Shown here piece after piece: positions 1 through 8,125 of a stretch of DNA of 64,000 nucleotides. Below the pieces are notes generated by a model. The model was not told where the DNA came from and did not search any database. It saw only the letters and a program-made list of their open reading frames with translations. This stretch comes from Paraburkholderia ferrariae NBRC 106233. Its GTDB lineage: Bacteria; Pseudomonadota; Gammaproteobacteria; Burkholderiales; Burkholderiaceae. Both the position numbers and the translations under genes were made by a program. The stretch is from the NCBI RefSeq assembly GCF_000685035.1, contig NZ_BAYB01000022.1:62001-126000 (forward strand), given 5' to 3'. How positions within the stretch are numbered: position 1 is the stretch's first letter; every line of letters starts with the position of its first letter.

Positions 1-375
1 GACCACCCGTTCAAAAGGCGCAAGCTCACTCTCGACGACTATCTGGGCTTCGGCCATATTCACGTGTCGAGCCGCCGCCAGGGGCCGGGCCTTGTCGATA
101 CGGAACTGAACAAGCTGGGGCTGCGGCGCGCGATCCAGACCCGCGTGCAGCACTACCTGGTCGCGCCGTTGATTGCCATGCGCACCGATCTGGTTCTCAC
201 CGCGCCGCTCGCGCTGCTCCAGCGCTACGACGCGCGCATCCTCACGCTGCCCTTCGACCTGCCGGATCTCGAGTCGCATGGCTACTGGCACCGCAGCGTG
301 ACGGCCGACCCCGCGCATCGCTGGCTGCGCGAGCAGATTGGCCTGCTGATGCGGGTCAGGAAGCGCGGCGCATAG
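1..375 (+). CDS. LysR-family transcriptional regulator, C-terminal end (cut by window start)
   Basis: The first 124 codons of the window are open and end at TAG 373-375. The visible part looks like the second half of a LysR effector-binding domain: a strand-helix core, a stretch giving low or high affinity cues (residues LVLTAPLALL, then ILTLPFDLPD) and the usual closing segment with H-W-R-x-W-L (YWHRSVTADPAHRWLREQI). The DNA-binding half lies upstream, outside the window. It reads in the same direction as the acyl-CoA operon that follows 112 nt later and could be its regulator, but the gene order (regulator upstream and co-directional) does not prove this. Family assignment is by pattern only; effector unknown. 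Confidence 0.8.
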   Translation, partial: DHPFKRRKLTLDDYLGFGHIHVSSRRQGPGLVDTELNKLGLRRAIQTRVQHYLVAPLIAMRTDLVLTAPLALLQRYDARILTLPFDLPDLESHGYWHRSVTADPAHRWLREQIGLLMRVRKRGA

Positions 376-399
376 GCGAGTCGTGCGCCGGGGTGTCAC

Positions 400-436
400 G
401 GAAATTTATAGCTGCCTATCACGATAATAAATTTCC
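400..436. promoter_or_regulatory. AT-rich perfect inverted repeat upstream of the acyl-CoA operon
   Basis: Arms GGAAATTTAT (400-409) and ATAAATTTCC (427-436) are exact reverse complements separated by 17 nt. The site lies 52 nt before the ATG of the phosphatase-fold gene and 24 nt after the LysR stop, in a stretch far richer in A and T than its surroundings. A GATAAT at 423-428 could be a -10 element, which would put the repeat over the promoter. An operator or a hairpin are both possible; there is no T-run after it, which argues against an intrinsic terminator. Confidence 0.4.
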
Positions 437-487
437 TGAATTACGCCGATGCCGGTAGTGTTCTCCCCAGGTTAAGACGAGGGCGGC

Positions 488-1171
488 ATGGCAGAACTCT
501 ACCTTGTGCGGCACGGCCAGGCGTCGTTCGGCGCTGCCAACTACGACGAGCTATCGGCTTCCGGCTACACGCAGTCGCAGTGGCTGGGAGACTATTTTGC
601 GCAGGCCGGAATGAAATTCGATCGCGTGGTGATCGGCACGATGCGGCGCCACGAGCAGACCGCGGACGCAATACTCGCGGCCATGGAAGACCGGCGCGTG
701 GACGTCGTTCAGGACGCCGGGCTCAACGAATACGACTTCCATGCGCTGTTTGGCGCCCTGGGCGAAACCGGCGTATCGCCCGGTATTGCGGGCGATACGA
801 GCGACGGTTCGAAAAAGCACTTCTACAAAGGGCTCAAGCAGGTGCTCCAGCTGTGGGCCGAAGACCGCCTGCCCGGGCGCGTGCCGGAAACATGGCGCCA
901 GTTTCAGGCCCGCGTGGAAGCGGCGCGGCATGCCATTCAACGTTCGGGCGGCAAGCGGGTGCTGGTGGTGAGTTCCGGCGGCCCGATTGCCGTTTTCGCC
1001 CAGCAGGCGCTCGACGCGCCCTCTGCTGCCGCCATCGCCCTCAACATGCAGATTCGCAACAGCAGCGTCTGCCAGTACGTCTTCAACGAGAGCGCCATGT
1101 CGCTCGTGAGCTTCAATTCGCTGCCCCATCTCGAACGTGTCGAGCGGCGGGAATTCGTCACCTATGGCTGA
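488..1171 (+). CDS. Histidine phosphatase superfamily protein (phosphoglycerate mutase-like fold)
   Basis: 227 aa. The N-terminus carries the family signature LVRHGQAS with the phospho-accepting His at residue 9, and an ExxxY/D-rich middle as in acid phosphatase/PGM proteins. Where most members have a second catalytic His in V-S/A-H-G-G, this one reads VVSSGGPIAV near residue 162, so that His is replaced by Ser. It may therefore be a weak phosphatase or have a different mechanism. It is the first gene of an operon with a kinase-fold protein, an SDR and an acyl-CoA dehydrogenase (25 nt to the next ATG). A role on phosphorylated acyl-CoA intermediates is an inference from that context. The start has a GACGAGGGCGG ribosome site just upstream. 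Confidence 0.85.
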   Translation: MAELYLVRHGQASFGAANYDELSASGYTQSQWLGDYFAQAGMKFDRVVIGTMRRHEQTADAILAAMEDRRVDVVQDAGLNEYDFHALFGALGETGVSPGIAGDTSDGSKKHFYKGLKQVLQLWAEDRLPGRVPETWRQFQARVEAARHAIQRSGGKRVLVVSSGGPIAVFAQQALDAPSAAAIALNMQIRNSSVCQYVFNESAMSLVSFNSLPHLERVERREFVTYG

Positions 1172-1196
1172 AGTGCATCCGGAGTAGCGCAATACC

Positions 1197-2213
1197 ATGA
1201 ATGCGGGTCTTCAATTCGACGTCGAACCTCTCGGGCGCTATCTGGAAGCGCACGTGCCCGGGTTTCGCGCGCCGCTGTCCGTCGAGAAGTTTGCCGGCGG
1301 CCAGTCCAATCCCACCTTTCTGCTGAAGGCGCAAAGCGGCAACTACGTGCTGCGGCGCCAGCCGCCGGGCGAACTGCTCAAGTCCGCGCATGCCGTGGAC
1401 CGCGAATTCCGCGTGCTCGCCGCGCTCGCCGGCACCGCGGTTCCGGTCGCGCGTGCGTGGCACCTTTGCGAAGATCGCGACGTGATCGGCAGCCTGTTCT
1501 ACGTCATGAGCTACGAGGAAGGGCCGATCTTCTGGAATCCGGCGTTGCCGGAAGTGCCGCTCGAACAGCGCGGTGCCGTGTACGACTCGCTGCTCGAGAC
1601 CATGGCGGCGCTGCACGACGTGGACGTGGAAGCCGTAGGGCTGGCCGACTACGGGCGCCCCGGCAACTACTTCGAACGGCAGATCGAGGTGTGGACGCGG
1701 CAGTACCGGGCCGCGCAGACCGACGAACTCGACGCGATGGAGGCGCTCATCGCATGGCTGCCGGCGCATTGCCCGGCCGAGGCCGGAAAGTCTTCGCTCG
1801 TCCACGGAGATTTCCGCATCGACAACCTGATTTTCGGGCGCGAGACCTTGCAGGTTCGCGCGGTGCTGGACTGGGAGCTCTCCACGCTGGGCAATCCGCT
1901 GGCGGACCTCGCGTACTTCTGCATGTGCCTGAGGCTGCCTGCGCACGGCCAGGTTACCGGGCTGGCCGGGTTGAACCGGGCGGCGCTGGGCGTGCCCGAG
2001 GAGGCGGCGCTCGTCGAGCAGTACTGCCGCCTTCGCGGCGTGTCTTCGATCGAGAACTGGCACTTCTATCTGGCCTTCAGCTTCTTCCGGCTGGCCGCGA
2101 TTGTGCAGGGCGTGAAGAAGCGGGCGCTGGGCGGCAACGCCTCGAATGCGAAGGCGCGCCAGGCAGGGGAAATGACGGGCGCTCTGGCAACGCTCGGCGT
2201 CGAGCTGATCTGA
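1197..2213 (+). CDS. Phosphotransferase family protein (APH/ACAD10-11 kinase domain-like)
   Basis: 338 aa with the aminoglycoside-phosphotransferase/choline-kinase fold. Visible motifs are GGQSNPTFLL in the nucleotide loop, VLRRQPPG with the beta-3 Arg/Lys region, the catalytic loop HGDFRIDNLIF (about residues 203-213) and the metal-binding DWELSTLGNPLADLAY (from about residue 225). This sub-family is the bacterial counterpart of the kinase domain of ACAD10/11 and of LvaA, which phosphorylate 4-hydroxyacyl-CoA. Its neighbours (SDR and ACAD10/11-type dehydrogenase) fit that role far better than antibiotic resistance. Substrate chain length cannot be read from sequence. Confidence 0.88.
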   Translation: MNAGLQFDVEPLGRYLEAHVPGFRAPLSVEKFAGGQSNPTFLLKAQSGNYVLRRQPPGELLKSAHAVDREFRVLAALAGTAVPVARAWHLCEDRDVIGSLFYVMSYEEGPIFWNPALPEVPLEQRGAVYDSLLETMAALHDVDVEAVGLADYGRPGNYFERQIEVWTRQYRAAQTDELDAMEALIAWLPAHCPAEAGKSSLVHGDFRIDNLIFGRETLQVRAVLDWELSTLGNPLADLAYFCMCLRLPAHGQVTGLAGLNRAALGVPEEAALVEQYCRLRGVSSIENWHFYLAFSFFRLAAIVQGVKKRALGGNASNAKARQAGEMTGALATLGVELI

Positions 2214-2279
2214 ACGAAGTTATCTAGTGCTATGTAGCTGTGGCGCACGGGTTGGTGCGCTTACCTGACGAGGTTGATT

Positions 2280-3044
2280 GTGACTACGAATTTATTTGAT
2301 CTTAAAGGCAAGATCGCGCTCGTCACGGGTGCGAGCCGGGGTATCGGCGAAGAGATTGCGAAGCTGCTGGCGGAGCAGGGCGCACACGTGATCGTGTCGA
2401 GCCGCAAGCTGGCCGAGTGCGAGGGCGTGGCCGGCGCGATCCGGGACGCGGGCGGCAGCGCGGAGGCGTTTGCGTGCCACGTGGGGCGTCTCGAAGACAT
2501 CCACGCGATTTTCCAGCATATTCGCGCACGCCACGGGCGGCTCGACATTCTCGTCAACAACGCCGCCGCAAACCCGTACTTCGGCCACATTCTCGATACG
2601 GATCTCCCGGCGTTCGAGAAGACCGTGGAAGTCAATCTGCGCGGCTACTTCTTCATGTCCGTCGAGGGCGGCAAGCTGATGCGGGAAAACGGCGGCGGGG
2701 CAATCGTCAATACCGCCTCGGTCAACGCCTTGCAGCCCGGCGACAAGCAGGGCATCTACTCGATTACCAAGGCCGCCGTGGTCAACATGACGCGCGCGTT
2801 CGCGAAGGAGTGCGGACCGCTTGGCATTCGCGTGAATGCGCTGCTGCCCGGCTTGACCAAGACCCGCTTTGCCGGCGCGCTGTTCGAAGACCAGAAGCTG
2901 TACGAGAGCTGGATGGCCCGGATTCCGCTGCGCCGGCACGCCGAGCCGCGCGAAATGGCCGGCACGGTGCTCTATCTCGTGTCCGACGCAGCGAGCTATA
3001 CGAACGGCGAGTGCATCGTCGTGGACGGCGGGCTGACGATCTAG
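2280..3044 (+). CDS. SDR family NAD(P)-dependent oxidoreductase
   Basis: About 254 aa. It has the classical SDR cofactor motif TGASRGIG near the N-terminus, NNAA after strand 4, an active-site serine in NTASVNAL and the catalytic Y-S-I-T-K pair, and closes with VVDGGLTI. I prefer GTG 2280 as start because ACGAGG (2268-2273) sits 6 nt upstream; an in-frame TTG at 2274 would be too close. It lies 66 nt after the kinase gene and 45 nt before the acyl-CoA dehydrogenase. By analogy with lva operons it could interconvert keto- and hydroxyacyl-CoA (for example 4-keto to 4-hydroxy), but 3-hydroxyacyl-CoA is equally possible. Confidence 0.9.
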   Translation: MTTNLFDLKGKIALVTGASRGIGEEIAKLLAEQGAHVIVSSRKLAECEGVAGAIRDAGGSAEAFACHVGRLEDIHAIFQHIRARHGRLDILVNNAAANPYFGHILDTDLPAFEKTVEVNLRGYFFMSVEGGKLMRENGGGAIVNTASVNALQPGDKQGIYSITKAAVVNMTRAFAKECGPLGIRVNALLPGLTKTRFAGALFEDQKLYESWMARIPLRRHAEPREMAGTVLYLVSDAASYTNGECIVVDGGLTI

Positions 3045-3089
3045 CCGCGCCTTGTATTGACGACGAACTTCAGGATGGGAGCAGCACAA

Positions 3090-4334
3090 ATGGACTTTGC
3101 ATATAGCGAGAAGGTCGAATCGCTGCGCACGCAGGTGCGCGCGTTCATGGACAAGCACATCGTTCCGCGCATTCGCGAATGGCACGAGGAAGTGAGCACC
3201 GGGCAGTACCCGGTCTCCTTCATGGAGCAACTGAAAGACGAGGCGCGCGAGGCGGGACTCTGGAATCTTTTCCTGCCGCATCTGCGCGACGACGAGCCCG
3301 GCACGCGCCTGACCAACCTCGAATACGCGCCGCTCGCGGAGATCATGGGGCGCGTGTCGTGGGCGTCGGAGGTGTTCAACTGCAACGCGCCGGATACGGG
3401 CAACATGGAACTGCTCCATATGTTCGCCACCCCGGCGCAGCGCGAACAATGGCTCAAGCCGCTGCTCGACGGCAAGATCCGTTCCGCGTTCGCCATGACC
3501 GAGCCCGCCGTGGCGTCTTCGGACGCCACCAATATCACCACTTCGATTCGCCGTGACGGCGACGACTACGTGATCGACGGCCGCAAATGGTTCATCACGA
3601 ACGCGGCGCACCCGAACTGCCAGCTCTTTATCGTCATGGGCAAGACGGATCCGGATGCGCCGAGCCATGGCCAGCAGAGCATGGTGCTGGTGCCGCGCGA
3701 TACGCCGGGTGTCACGATCGTGCGCAATATCACGGTGGTCAATCACGTGGCGCCCGAAGGGCACTGCGAGATCGAGTTCAAGGGCGTGCGCGTGCCGCGC
3801 GCGAATCTGCTCGGAGAAGAGGGCAGCGGTTTTGCGCTTGCGCAGGCGCGTCTCGGGCCGGGCCGCATTCACCACTGCATGCGCTCGATCGGGGCCGCGG
3901 AACTGGCGCTCGAACTGATGGTGGAACGCGCCCAGGCGCGCACGGCGTTCGGCAAGAAGCTCTACCAGCACGGGCCGGTTGGCGAGTGGATCGCGAAGTC
4001 GCGTATCGAAATCGATCAGGCGAGGCTGTTCGTGCTGAAAGCGGCATGGATGATCGACAACGTGGGGGCGAAGGCGGCGCGCAAAGAGATCGCGATGATC
4101 AAGGCGCTCGTGCCGGGCGTGCACACCGCCGTGTGCGAGCGGGCAATCCAGACCTTCGGCGCGATGGGGCTGAGCCCCGATACGCCGCTGGCCGACAGTT
4201 GGACCTGGGGCCGCGCGCTGCGCTTCGCCGACGGTCCGGACGAGGTCCATCTCCAGAGCATCGCTCGCATGGAGGTCAAGGAACGGCAGTACGAGCCGGG
4301 CAGCGACAATCCGTATCTCACGCCGCACGCGTAA
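3090..4334 (+). CDS. Acyl-CoA dehydrogenase, ACAD10/11-like
   Basis: 414 aa, full-length three-domain acyl-CoA dehydrogenase. Seen: the substrate-binding signature FAMTEPAVASSDATNI, the long beta domain with DGRKWFITNA, the helix motif GPGRIHHCMR, and the FAD-binding C-terminal RFADGPDEVHL. The combination NCNAPDTGNME plus GRIHHCMR is typical of the ACAD10/11/LvaC group. The start at ATG 3090 is chosen because GGGAG (3077-3081) lies 8 nt upstream; the open frame continues 11 codons further without a good ribosome site. Last gene of the operon, followed by a strong terminator. With the kinase it is likely to convert 4-phosphoacyl-CoA to an enoyl or 3-hydroxyacyl-CoA (inference from LvaA/LvaC and ACAD11). 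Confidence 0.92.
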   Translation: MDFAYSEKVESLRTQVRAFMDKHIVPRIREWHEEVSTGQYPVSFMEQLKDEAREAGLWNLFLPHLRDDEPGTRLTNLEYAPLAEIMGRVSWASEVFNCNAPDTGNMELLHMFATPAQREQWLKPLLDGKIRSAFAMTEPAVASSDATNITTSIRRDGDDYVIDGRKWFITNAAHPNCQLFIVMGKTDPDAPSHGQQSMVLVPRDTPGVTIVRNITVVNHVAPEGHCEIEFKGVRVPRANLLGEEGSGFALAQARLGPGRIHHCMRSIGAAELALELMVERAQARTAFGKKLYQHGPVGEWIAKSRIEIDQARLFVLKAAWMIDNVGAKAARKEIAMIKALVPGVHTAVCERAIQTFGAMGLSPDTPLADSWTWGRALRFADGPDEVHLQSIARMEVKERQYEPGSDNPYLTPHA

Positions 4335-4354
4335 CAGGCTGCGCCGGTGTGCCG

Positions 4355-4384
4355 CGCCCTCGCCATGCCAGGCGAGGGCGTTTT
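4355..4384 (+). terminator. Rho-independent terminator of the acyl-CoA operon
   Basis: CGCCCTCGCC (4355-4364) and GGCGAGGGCG (4371-4380) form a perfect 10-bp GC stem with a 6-nt loop, followed directly by TTTT and a T-rich stretch. It starts 20 nt after the dehydrogenase stop. Confidence 0.85.
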
Positions 4385-4486
4385 GCTATTTGCCTCTTCG
4401 CTCGATAAATTCGCAACTAACGGTCCGCCCGCATTGCAATCTTCGGGCAGAGCGCGTATCTCGGCAAAAAAGGTCTTCCACCATCC

Positions 4487-4515
4487 ATAAGCGCCTCCAG
4501 CACGAGGGCGCTTAT
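4487..4515. terminator. Stem-loop between convergent genes
   Basis: ATAAGCGCC (4487-4495) and GGCGCTTAT (4507-4515) pair perfectly over 9 bp with an 11-nt loop. It lies 31 nt beyond the stop of the chloride channel gene, which reads leftward; a run of Ts follows on that strand only after about 15 nt, so terminator function is plausible but weak. Confidence 0.45.
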
Positions 4516-4545
4516 GCCGCTTTCATCGGGCTATAGTGGATGCCC

Positions 4546-6357
4546 TCAACCTGTTTTGCGCACCGGCGGGAACCGCCGTTTCGGGCCGCCCAGCGGCAAG
4601 CGGCGGAACCGCTCCTTCTTGTGTTCGTCTTCGAAGTGCGCCAGCGAGAGCTTGACGAGATCGCTGCGCGAGACAATACCCACGAGCCGCATCGTTTCGC
4701 GGTCCTCCACCACGGGCAGGCGTTCGAGCCCGTGAACGGCCAGCCGCGTCGCAACCTGCCGGCACGTTTCCTCGGGTAACGCCACATCGGGCGCCTGTTG
4801 TCCGGGCATCGCGCCGAGCGTGGCGTCGCGCGCATCGTGAGCGAAGCGCTCGAGCACCGTGCGATCCACCATGCCGACTATCGCGCCCGCACGCACCACG
4901 GGCCACGCGCGACGTGTCTGCGCAGGGCCGAAGTACGTCGCGAACGCTTCGCGGACAGTTGTGTCCGCATCGATCGTTTCCACCTCGTGCGACATGACCT
5001 CGTCCACGTAATGCCGTTCGAGCGGATCGACGCCGTATTCCCGGTAGATGTGATAGCCGCGTCGAGCGATTTTCTCGGTCATGATCGAACGCCGCATCAC
5101 CACGGTGGCGAAGCCGTGCGCGACCAGCGTGGCCGCGAGCAGCGGCAGCAGCGCATTGCTGTCGTGCGTGAGGCCGAAGGCGAAAACGATGGCTGTGAGC
5201 GGCGCGCCCAGCGTTGCGCCGAGCGTGGCCGCCATGCAGACGAGCGGCCACATCGCGGGGTCCGCGCCGGGCAGCACGTGGCCAAGCACCGCGCCCAGTC
5301 CCGCACCCAGCATGAGGAGCGGCGCGAGTACGCCGCCGGAGGTGCCCGAGCCGAGCGCGACAACCCAGATGATGGCCTTCACGACGAGGATGCCGAGCGC
5401 CACCTGCCAGAAAATCTGCTGATGGAGGAGGTCGCCGATCACGTCGTAGCCCACCCCAAGCGCGCGCGGTTCGAAGTATCCGCCCATGCCTACCACGAGA
5501 CCGCCGAGTGCGGGCCACCAGCTCCAGTGCAGCGGCAGCCGCCCGAACAGGTCTTCGACCTTGTAGAGCGCGCTCGACAGGCCGCAGGCCAGCGCGCCCG
5601 AGAGCAGGCCGGCGAGCACGCACGAGCCGAGCGCGAGCGCATGCGGCGGAGTGGTTTGCAGTGCGAACAAAGGCTCGACGCCGAAGAACGCAGCACGAGC
5701 GAAGCCCGCCACCGCGCACGCAACGGCAACGGGCAGGAAGCTGCGCGGCCGCCATTCGAACAGCAGCAACTCCACGGCCAGCAGCACGGCGGCCACGGGC
5801 GTGCCGAACACGGCGGTCATGCCGGCGGCCGCGCCGGCCACGAGCAGCGTCTTGCGTTCGGCGGACGTGACTTCCACGCACTGCGCGATGAGCGAGCCGA
5901 TGGCGCCGCCCGTCATGATGATCGGCCCTTCGGCGCCGAACGGGCCGCCGCTGCCGATGGCGATGCCGGACGAAAGCGGCTTGAGCACCGCCACCTTCGG
6001 CGACATGCGGCTCTTGCCGAACAGGATCGCCTCGATGGCTTCGGGTATGCCGTGGCCGCGTATGCGCTCCGAGCCGTAGCGCGCCATCAGCCCGACGATC
6101 AATCCGCCGGCGGCCGGAATCAGGATGACCCAGAGCCCGAGCGTATTGTGCGCAGGCGAATGGTCCGCGAACGAGAAGCGGCCGAAGAAGAACAGGTTCG
6201 TGAAGAGGTGGATGAGGCTCAGCAGCACGTAGGCGGCGAAAGTTGCCGCGAGGCCGATGCCGGCCGCGAGCGCGGCAATGCCGGGCAGCCGCGCGTTCGC
6301 CGAAAAGTCGCGCTTGTGATCGTGCTTTGGGCGGTGCTTGTGGGGGGCGTTCGACAT
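4546..6357 (-). CDS. ClC-family chloride channel/transporter with two C-terminal CBS domains
   Basis: 603 aa. The ClC core occupies about residues 25-430, with the gating-glutamate motif GAEGP (about residue 137), GVLAP in place of GIFAP and a glutamate in the position expected for proton coupling (AVELLLFEW). The first selectivity motif reads GHGIP near residue 100, whereas E. coli ClcA has GSGIP; the central chloride-coordinating Ser is a His here. Two CBS domains follow (about 460-510 and 530-585; LPVVEDRETMRLVGIV). ATG 6357 is used; an upstream GTG at 6366 overlaps the preceding gene. It lies 5 nt after the MarR stop and so is probably its operon partner. Exchange of chloride, nitrate or another anion cannot be settled from sequence. 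Confidence 0.92.
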   Translation of the reverse strand: MSNAPHKHRPKHDHKRDFSANARLPGIAALAAGIGLAATFAAYVLLSLIHLFTNLFFFGRFSFADHSPAHNTLGLWVILIPAAGGLIVGLMARYGSERIRGHGIPEAIEAILFGKSRMSPKVAVLKPLSSGIAIGSGGPFGAEGPIIMTGGAIGSLIAQCVEVTSAERKTLLVAGAAAGMTAVFGTPVAAVLLAVELLLFEWRPRSFLPVAVACAVAGFARAAFFGVEPLFALQTTPPHALALGSCVLAGLLSGALACGLSSALYKVEDLFGRLPLHWSWWPALGGLVVGMGGYFEPRALGVGYDVIGDLLHQQIFWQVALGILVVKAIIWVVALGSGTSGGVLAPLLMLGAGLGAVLGHVLPGADPAMWPLVCMAATLGATLGAPLTAIVFAFGLTHDSNALLPLLAATLVAHGFATVVMRRSIMTEKIARRGYHIYREYGVDPLERHYVDEVMSHEVETIDADTTVREAFATYFGPAQTRRAWPVVRAGAIVGMVDRTVLERFAHDARDATLGAMPGQQAPDVALPEETCRQVATRLAVHGLERLPVVEDRETMRLVGIVSRSDLVKLSLAHFEDEHKKERFRRLPLGGPKRRFPPVRKTG

Positions 6358-6362
6358 GGCGG

Positions 6363-6776
6363 TCACAGGTCGATCCGGGGAATCGTGAAGGCGCCTTCCA
6401 GCGAACGCAGTTCGGCACGGTGCAGCTCGGCCAGGCGCGCAAGCAGCTTTTCGCCCTCGGTCAGCAGATGCACTTCCACCTGGCGGCGGTCGCGCTCGCT
6501 CACGCGGCGCTCCACGAGCGCGAGCGCTTCGCAGCGCGAGACCAGCGCCACCACTCCGTGATGCTGGGCCTGCAGGCGTTCAGCCAGCTCGCCGATCGTG
6601 GCCCACTCGCGGCCCGGGTAGCCCTTCACGTGCAGCAGGAGCAGGTATTGCAGCGGCGTGATGCCTTCGGCCTGGGCGGCCTGTTCGGAGAAGCGCTCGA
6701 AGCGCCGCATCTGGTAGCGGAACTCCGATAGCTGCTCGAAATCGGCCTTGTTCAGGTCGCGCATGCGCTTTTTCAT
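6363..6776 (-). CDS. MarR-family transcriptional regulator
   Basis: About 137 aa. A winged helix-turn-helix of the MarR type is visible: YRYQMRRFERFSEQ dimer helix, ITPLQYLLLLHV, TIGELAERLQAQHHGVVALVSRCEAL recognition helices and the wing VSERDRRQVEVHL. The start at ATG 6776 (MKKRMRDLNKAD) is preferred; the open frame extends 22 codons further into the palindromic operator region. It is followed by the ClC gene with a 5-nt gap. A perfect palindrome lies 33 nt upstream of its start, which suggests autoregulation, and a close copy sits before the neighbouring HPP-CBS gene. Ligand unknown. Confidence 0.9.
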   Translation of the reverse strand: MKKRMRDLNKADFEQLSEFRYQMRRFERFSEQAAQAEGITPLQYLLLLHVKGYPGREWATIGELAERLQAQHHGVVALVSRCEALALVERRVSERDRRQVEVHLLTEGEKLLARLAELHRAELRSLEGAFTIPRIDL

Positions 6777-6808
6777 CAGTGGATCGATCGGGGTTGGGCA
6801 AAACGTTA

Positions 6809-6829
6809 ATGTATCACAACGTGATACAT
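6809..6829. promoter_or_regulatory. Palindromic operator candidate upstream of the MarR gene
   Basis: Arms ATGTATCAC (6809-6817) and GTGATACAT (6821-6829) form a perfect 9-bp inverted repeat around AAC. Size and AT content fit a MarR dimer site. It lies between the MarR gene and the end of the HPP-CBS gene. Confidence 0.7.
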
Positions 6830-6866
6830 GTGCATGGGGCATGCCTGAACAGGCGTGTGGGTAATT

Positions 6867-8096
6867 TCAGGCGCCTTGCGGCGCGCGTGCCTGCGACTGG
6901 TGGTAGAGGCCCGAAATCAGATCGGCTTGCGTCACGATGCCCGTTAGCCGTTCCTCGGCATCCACCACGGGCACGTGATGATGGCCGCGGCCCGCGAAGA
7001 TCGGCACCAGTTCCGCGATCGGCATCGTGGCCGCGACCGTGCGTACCGGTGCGCTCATGAGCGTGTCCACGGGATCGTCGAACCCCGCGCGCGGGGCGAG
7101 GAGACGCGCGAGGCGGCTCGCGAGCAGCCGGCCCGCATGGGGTGCGTGATCGTCCGCGAGGTCGGCGCGCGTGACGATGCCCTTCACGCGGCGCTGCGCG
7201 TCGATGACGGGCAGCGCCTTCACGTCATGGCGGCGCAGCAGCCGGCGGGCTTCGCGCACCGTCGTCTGCGCCCCGATGCTGACGACTTCGCGTGTCATCA
7301 CGTCGGCGCAGACGACTTCGCCGAACGTGCGTGCATAGGCGCGGATGCTGGCTTCGCGCAGCAGCGCTTCGAGATCGGCTGGGTCGATGTCCAGCCATTC
7401 GTCCCGCTCGCGCAGGAGAGCCTCGAGGTCGGCGCGCGAGAAGCCGGGTTGCGCGGGTGCGGCGGTACGGGCCGGCACATGCGGGTAGCGGTGGCCGGTT
7501 GCAGCGTGATAGACGAGCGCCGACCCGAGCAGGACGGCCGACTGGAGTGCGACGGGCTCGATCACGAACCGGTAGCCGAGCGCGTGGACCGCGGGGCCGC
7601 CCAGCACGGCTGTCAAGGCGACCGCCCCCGATGGGGGATGCACGCAGCGCAGCGCGAACATGGCCGCAATGGAGACGGCCGCGGCCGTGGCCGCCGCGGC
7701 GACCGGATCGGCGATCAGGAGCGCGCAGGTGACGCCCACGGCGGCCGAAACGAGGTTGCCTCCCATGATCGACCAGGGTTGTGCGAGCGGACTGGCGGGC
7801 ACGGCGAAGAGCAGGACCGCCGATGCGCCCATCGGCGCGATCAGGAACGGGATGCTTGCCACCGGGCCGATCAGCCAGTGCGCGAGGCCGCCGGTCAGCG
7901 CGATGCCAAAGAGGGCGCCCAGGCTCGAACGCAGCCGCTCCCGCCAGGGCAGCGCGACAGGGGCGGGGGCGAAGGCGGCAAGCTGGCGGGCGAGGTAGGC
8001 GCGTGACACGGTGAAGGCCGGAAGAATACGGTGGAAAAAGAAATGAAAGCGATCTGGAAGCAGGCGGCGGCGCGCGATGTTGAGTATCGGCGGCAA
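6867..8096 (-). CDS. HPP-family membrane protein with two CBS domains
   Basis: 409 aa. The N-terminal half (about residues 45-190) is an HPP integral membrane domain with four hydrophobic helices and the signature CVHPPSGAVALT. The C-terminal half has two CBS repeats (about 270-325 and 345-400; KALPVIDAQRRVKGIVTRADL and HHVPVVDAEERLTGIVTQADL in outline). HPP proteins from cyanobacteria and plastids transport nitrite; whether that holds here is unknown. The start is TTG 8096: GGAGGT (complement of 8103-8108) lies exactly 6 nt upstream, a near-ideal ribosome site. An operator-like copy of the MarR palindrome sits 30 nt upstream, so co-regulation with the ClC gene is likely. Confidence 0.9.
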   Translation of the reverse strand: MPPILNIARRRLLPDRFHFFFHRILPAFTVSRAYLARQLAAFAPAPVALPWRERLRSSLGALFGIALTGGLAHWLIGPVASIPFLIAPMGASAVLLFAVPASPLAQPWSIMGGNLVSAAVGVTCALLIADPVAAAATAAAVSIAAMFALRCVHPPSGAVALTAVLGGPAVHALGYRFVIEPVALQSAVLLGSALVYHAATGHRYPHVPARTAAPAQPGFSRADLEALLRERDEWLDIDPADLEALLREASIRAYARTFGEVVCADVMTREVVSIGAQTTVREARRLLRRHDVKALPVIDAQRRVKGIVTRADLADDHAPHAGRLLASRLARLLAPRAGFDDPVDTLMSAPVRTVAATMPIAELVPIFAGRGHHHVPVVDAEERLTGIVTQADLISGLYHQSQARAPQGA

Positions 8097-8125
8097 ATTC
8101 CCACCTCCCTGCAGTGGCCGAATTA

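Noticed and set aside
1197..2213. Aminoglycoside resistance kinase
   Set aside because: The fold is shared, but operon context and the ACAD10/11-like motifs point to acyl-CoA metabolism.
2292..4328. A 678-codon open frame on the minus strand
   Set aside because: Antisense to the SDR and acyl-CoA dehydrogenase, both with full motifs; the frame lacks recognisable domains.
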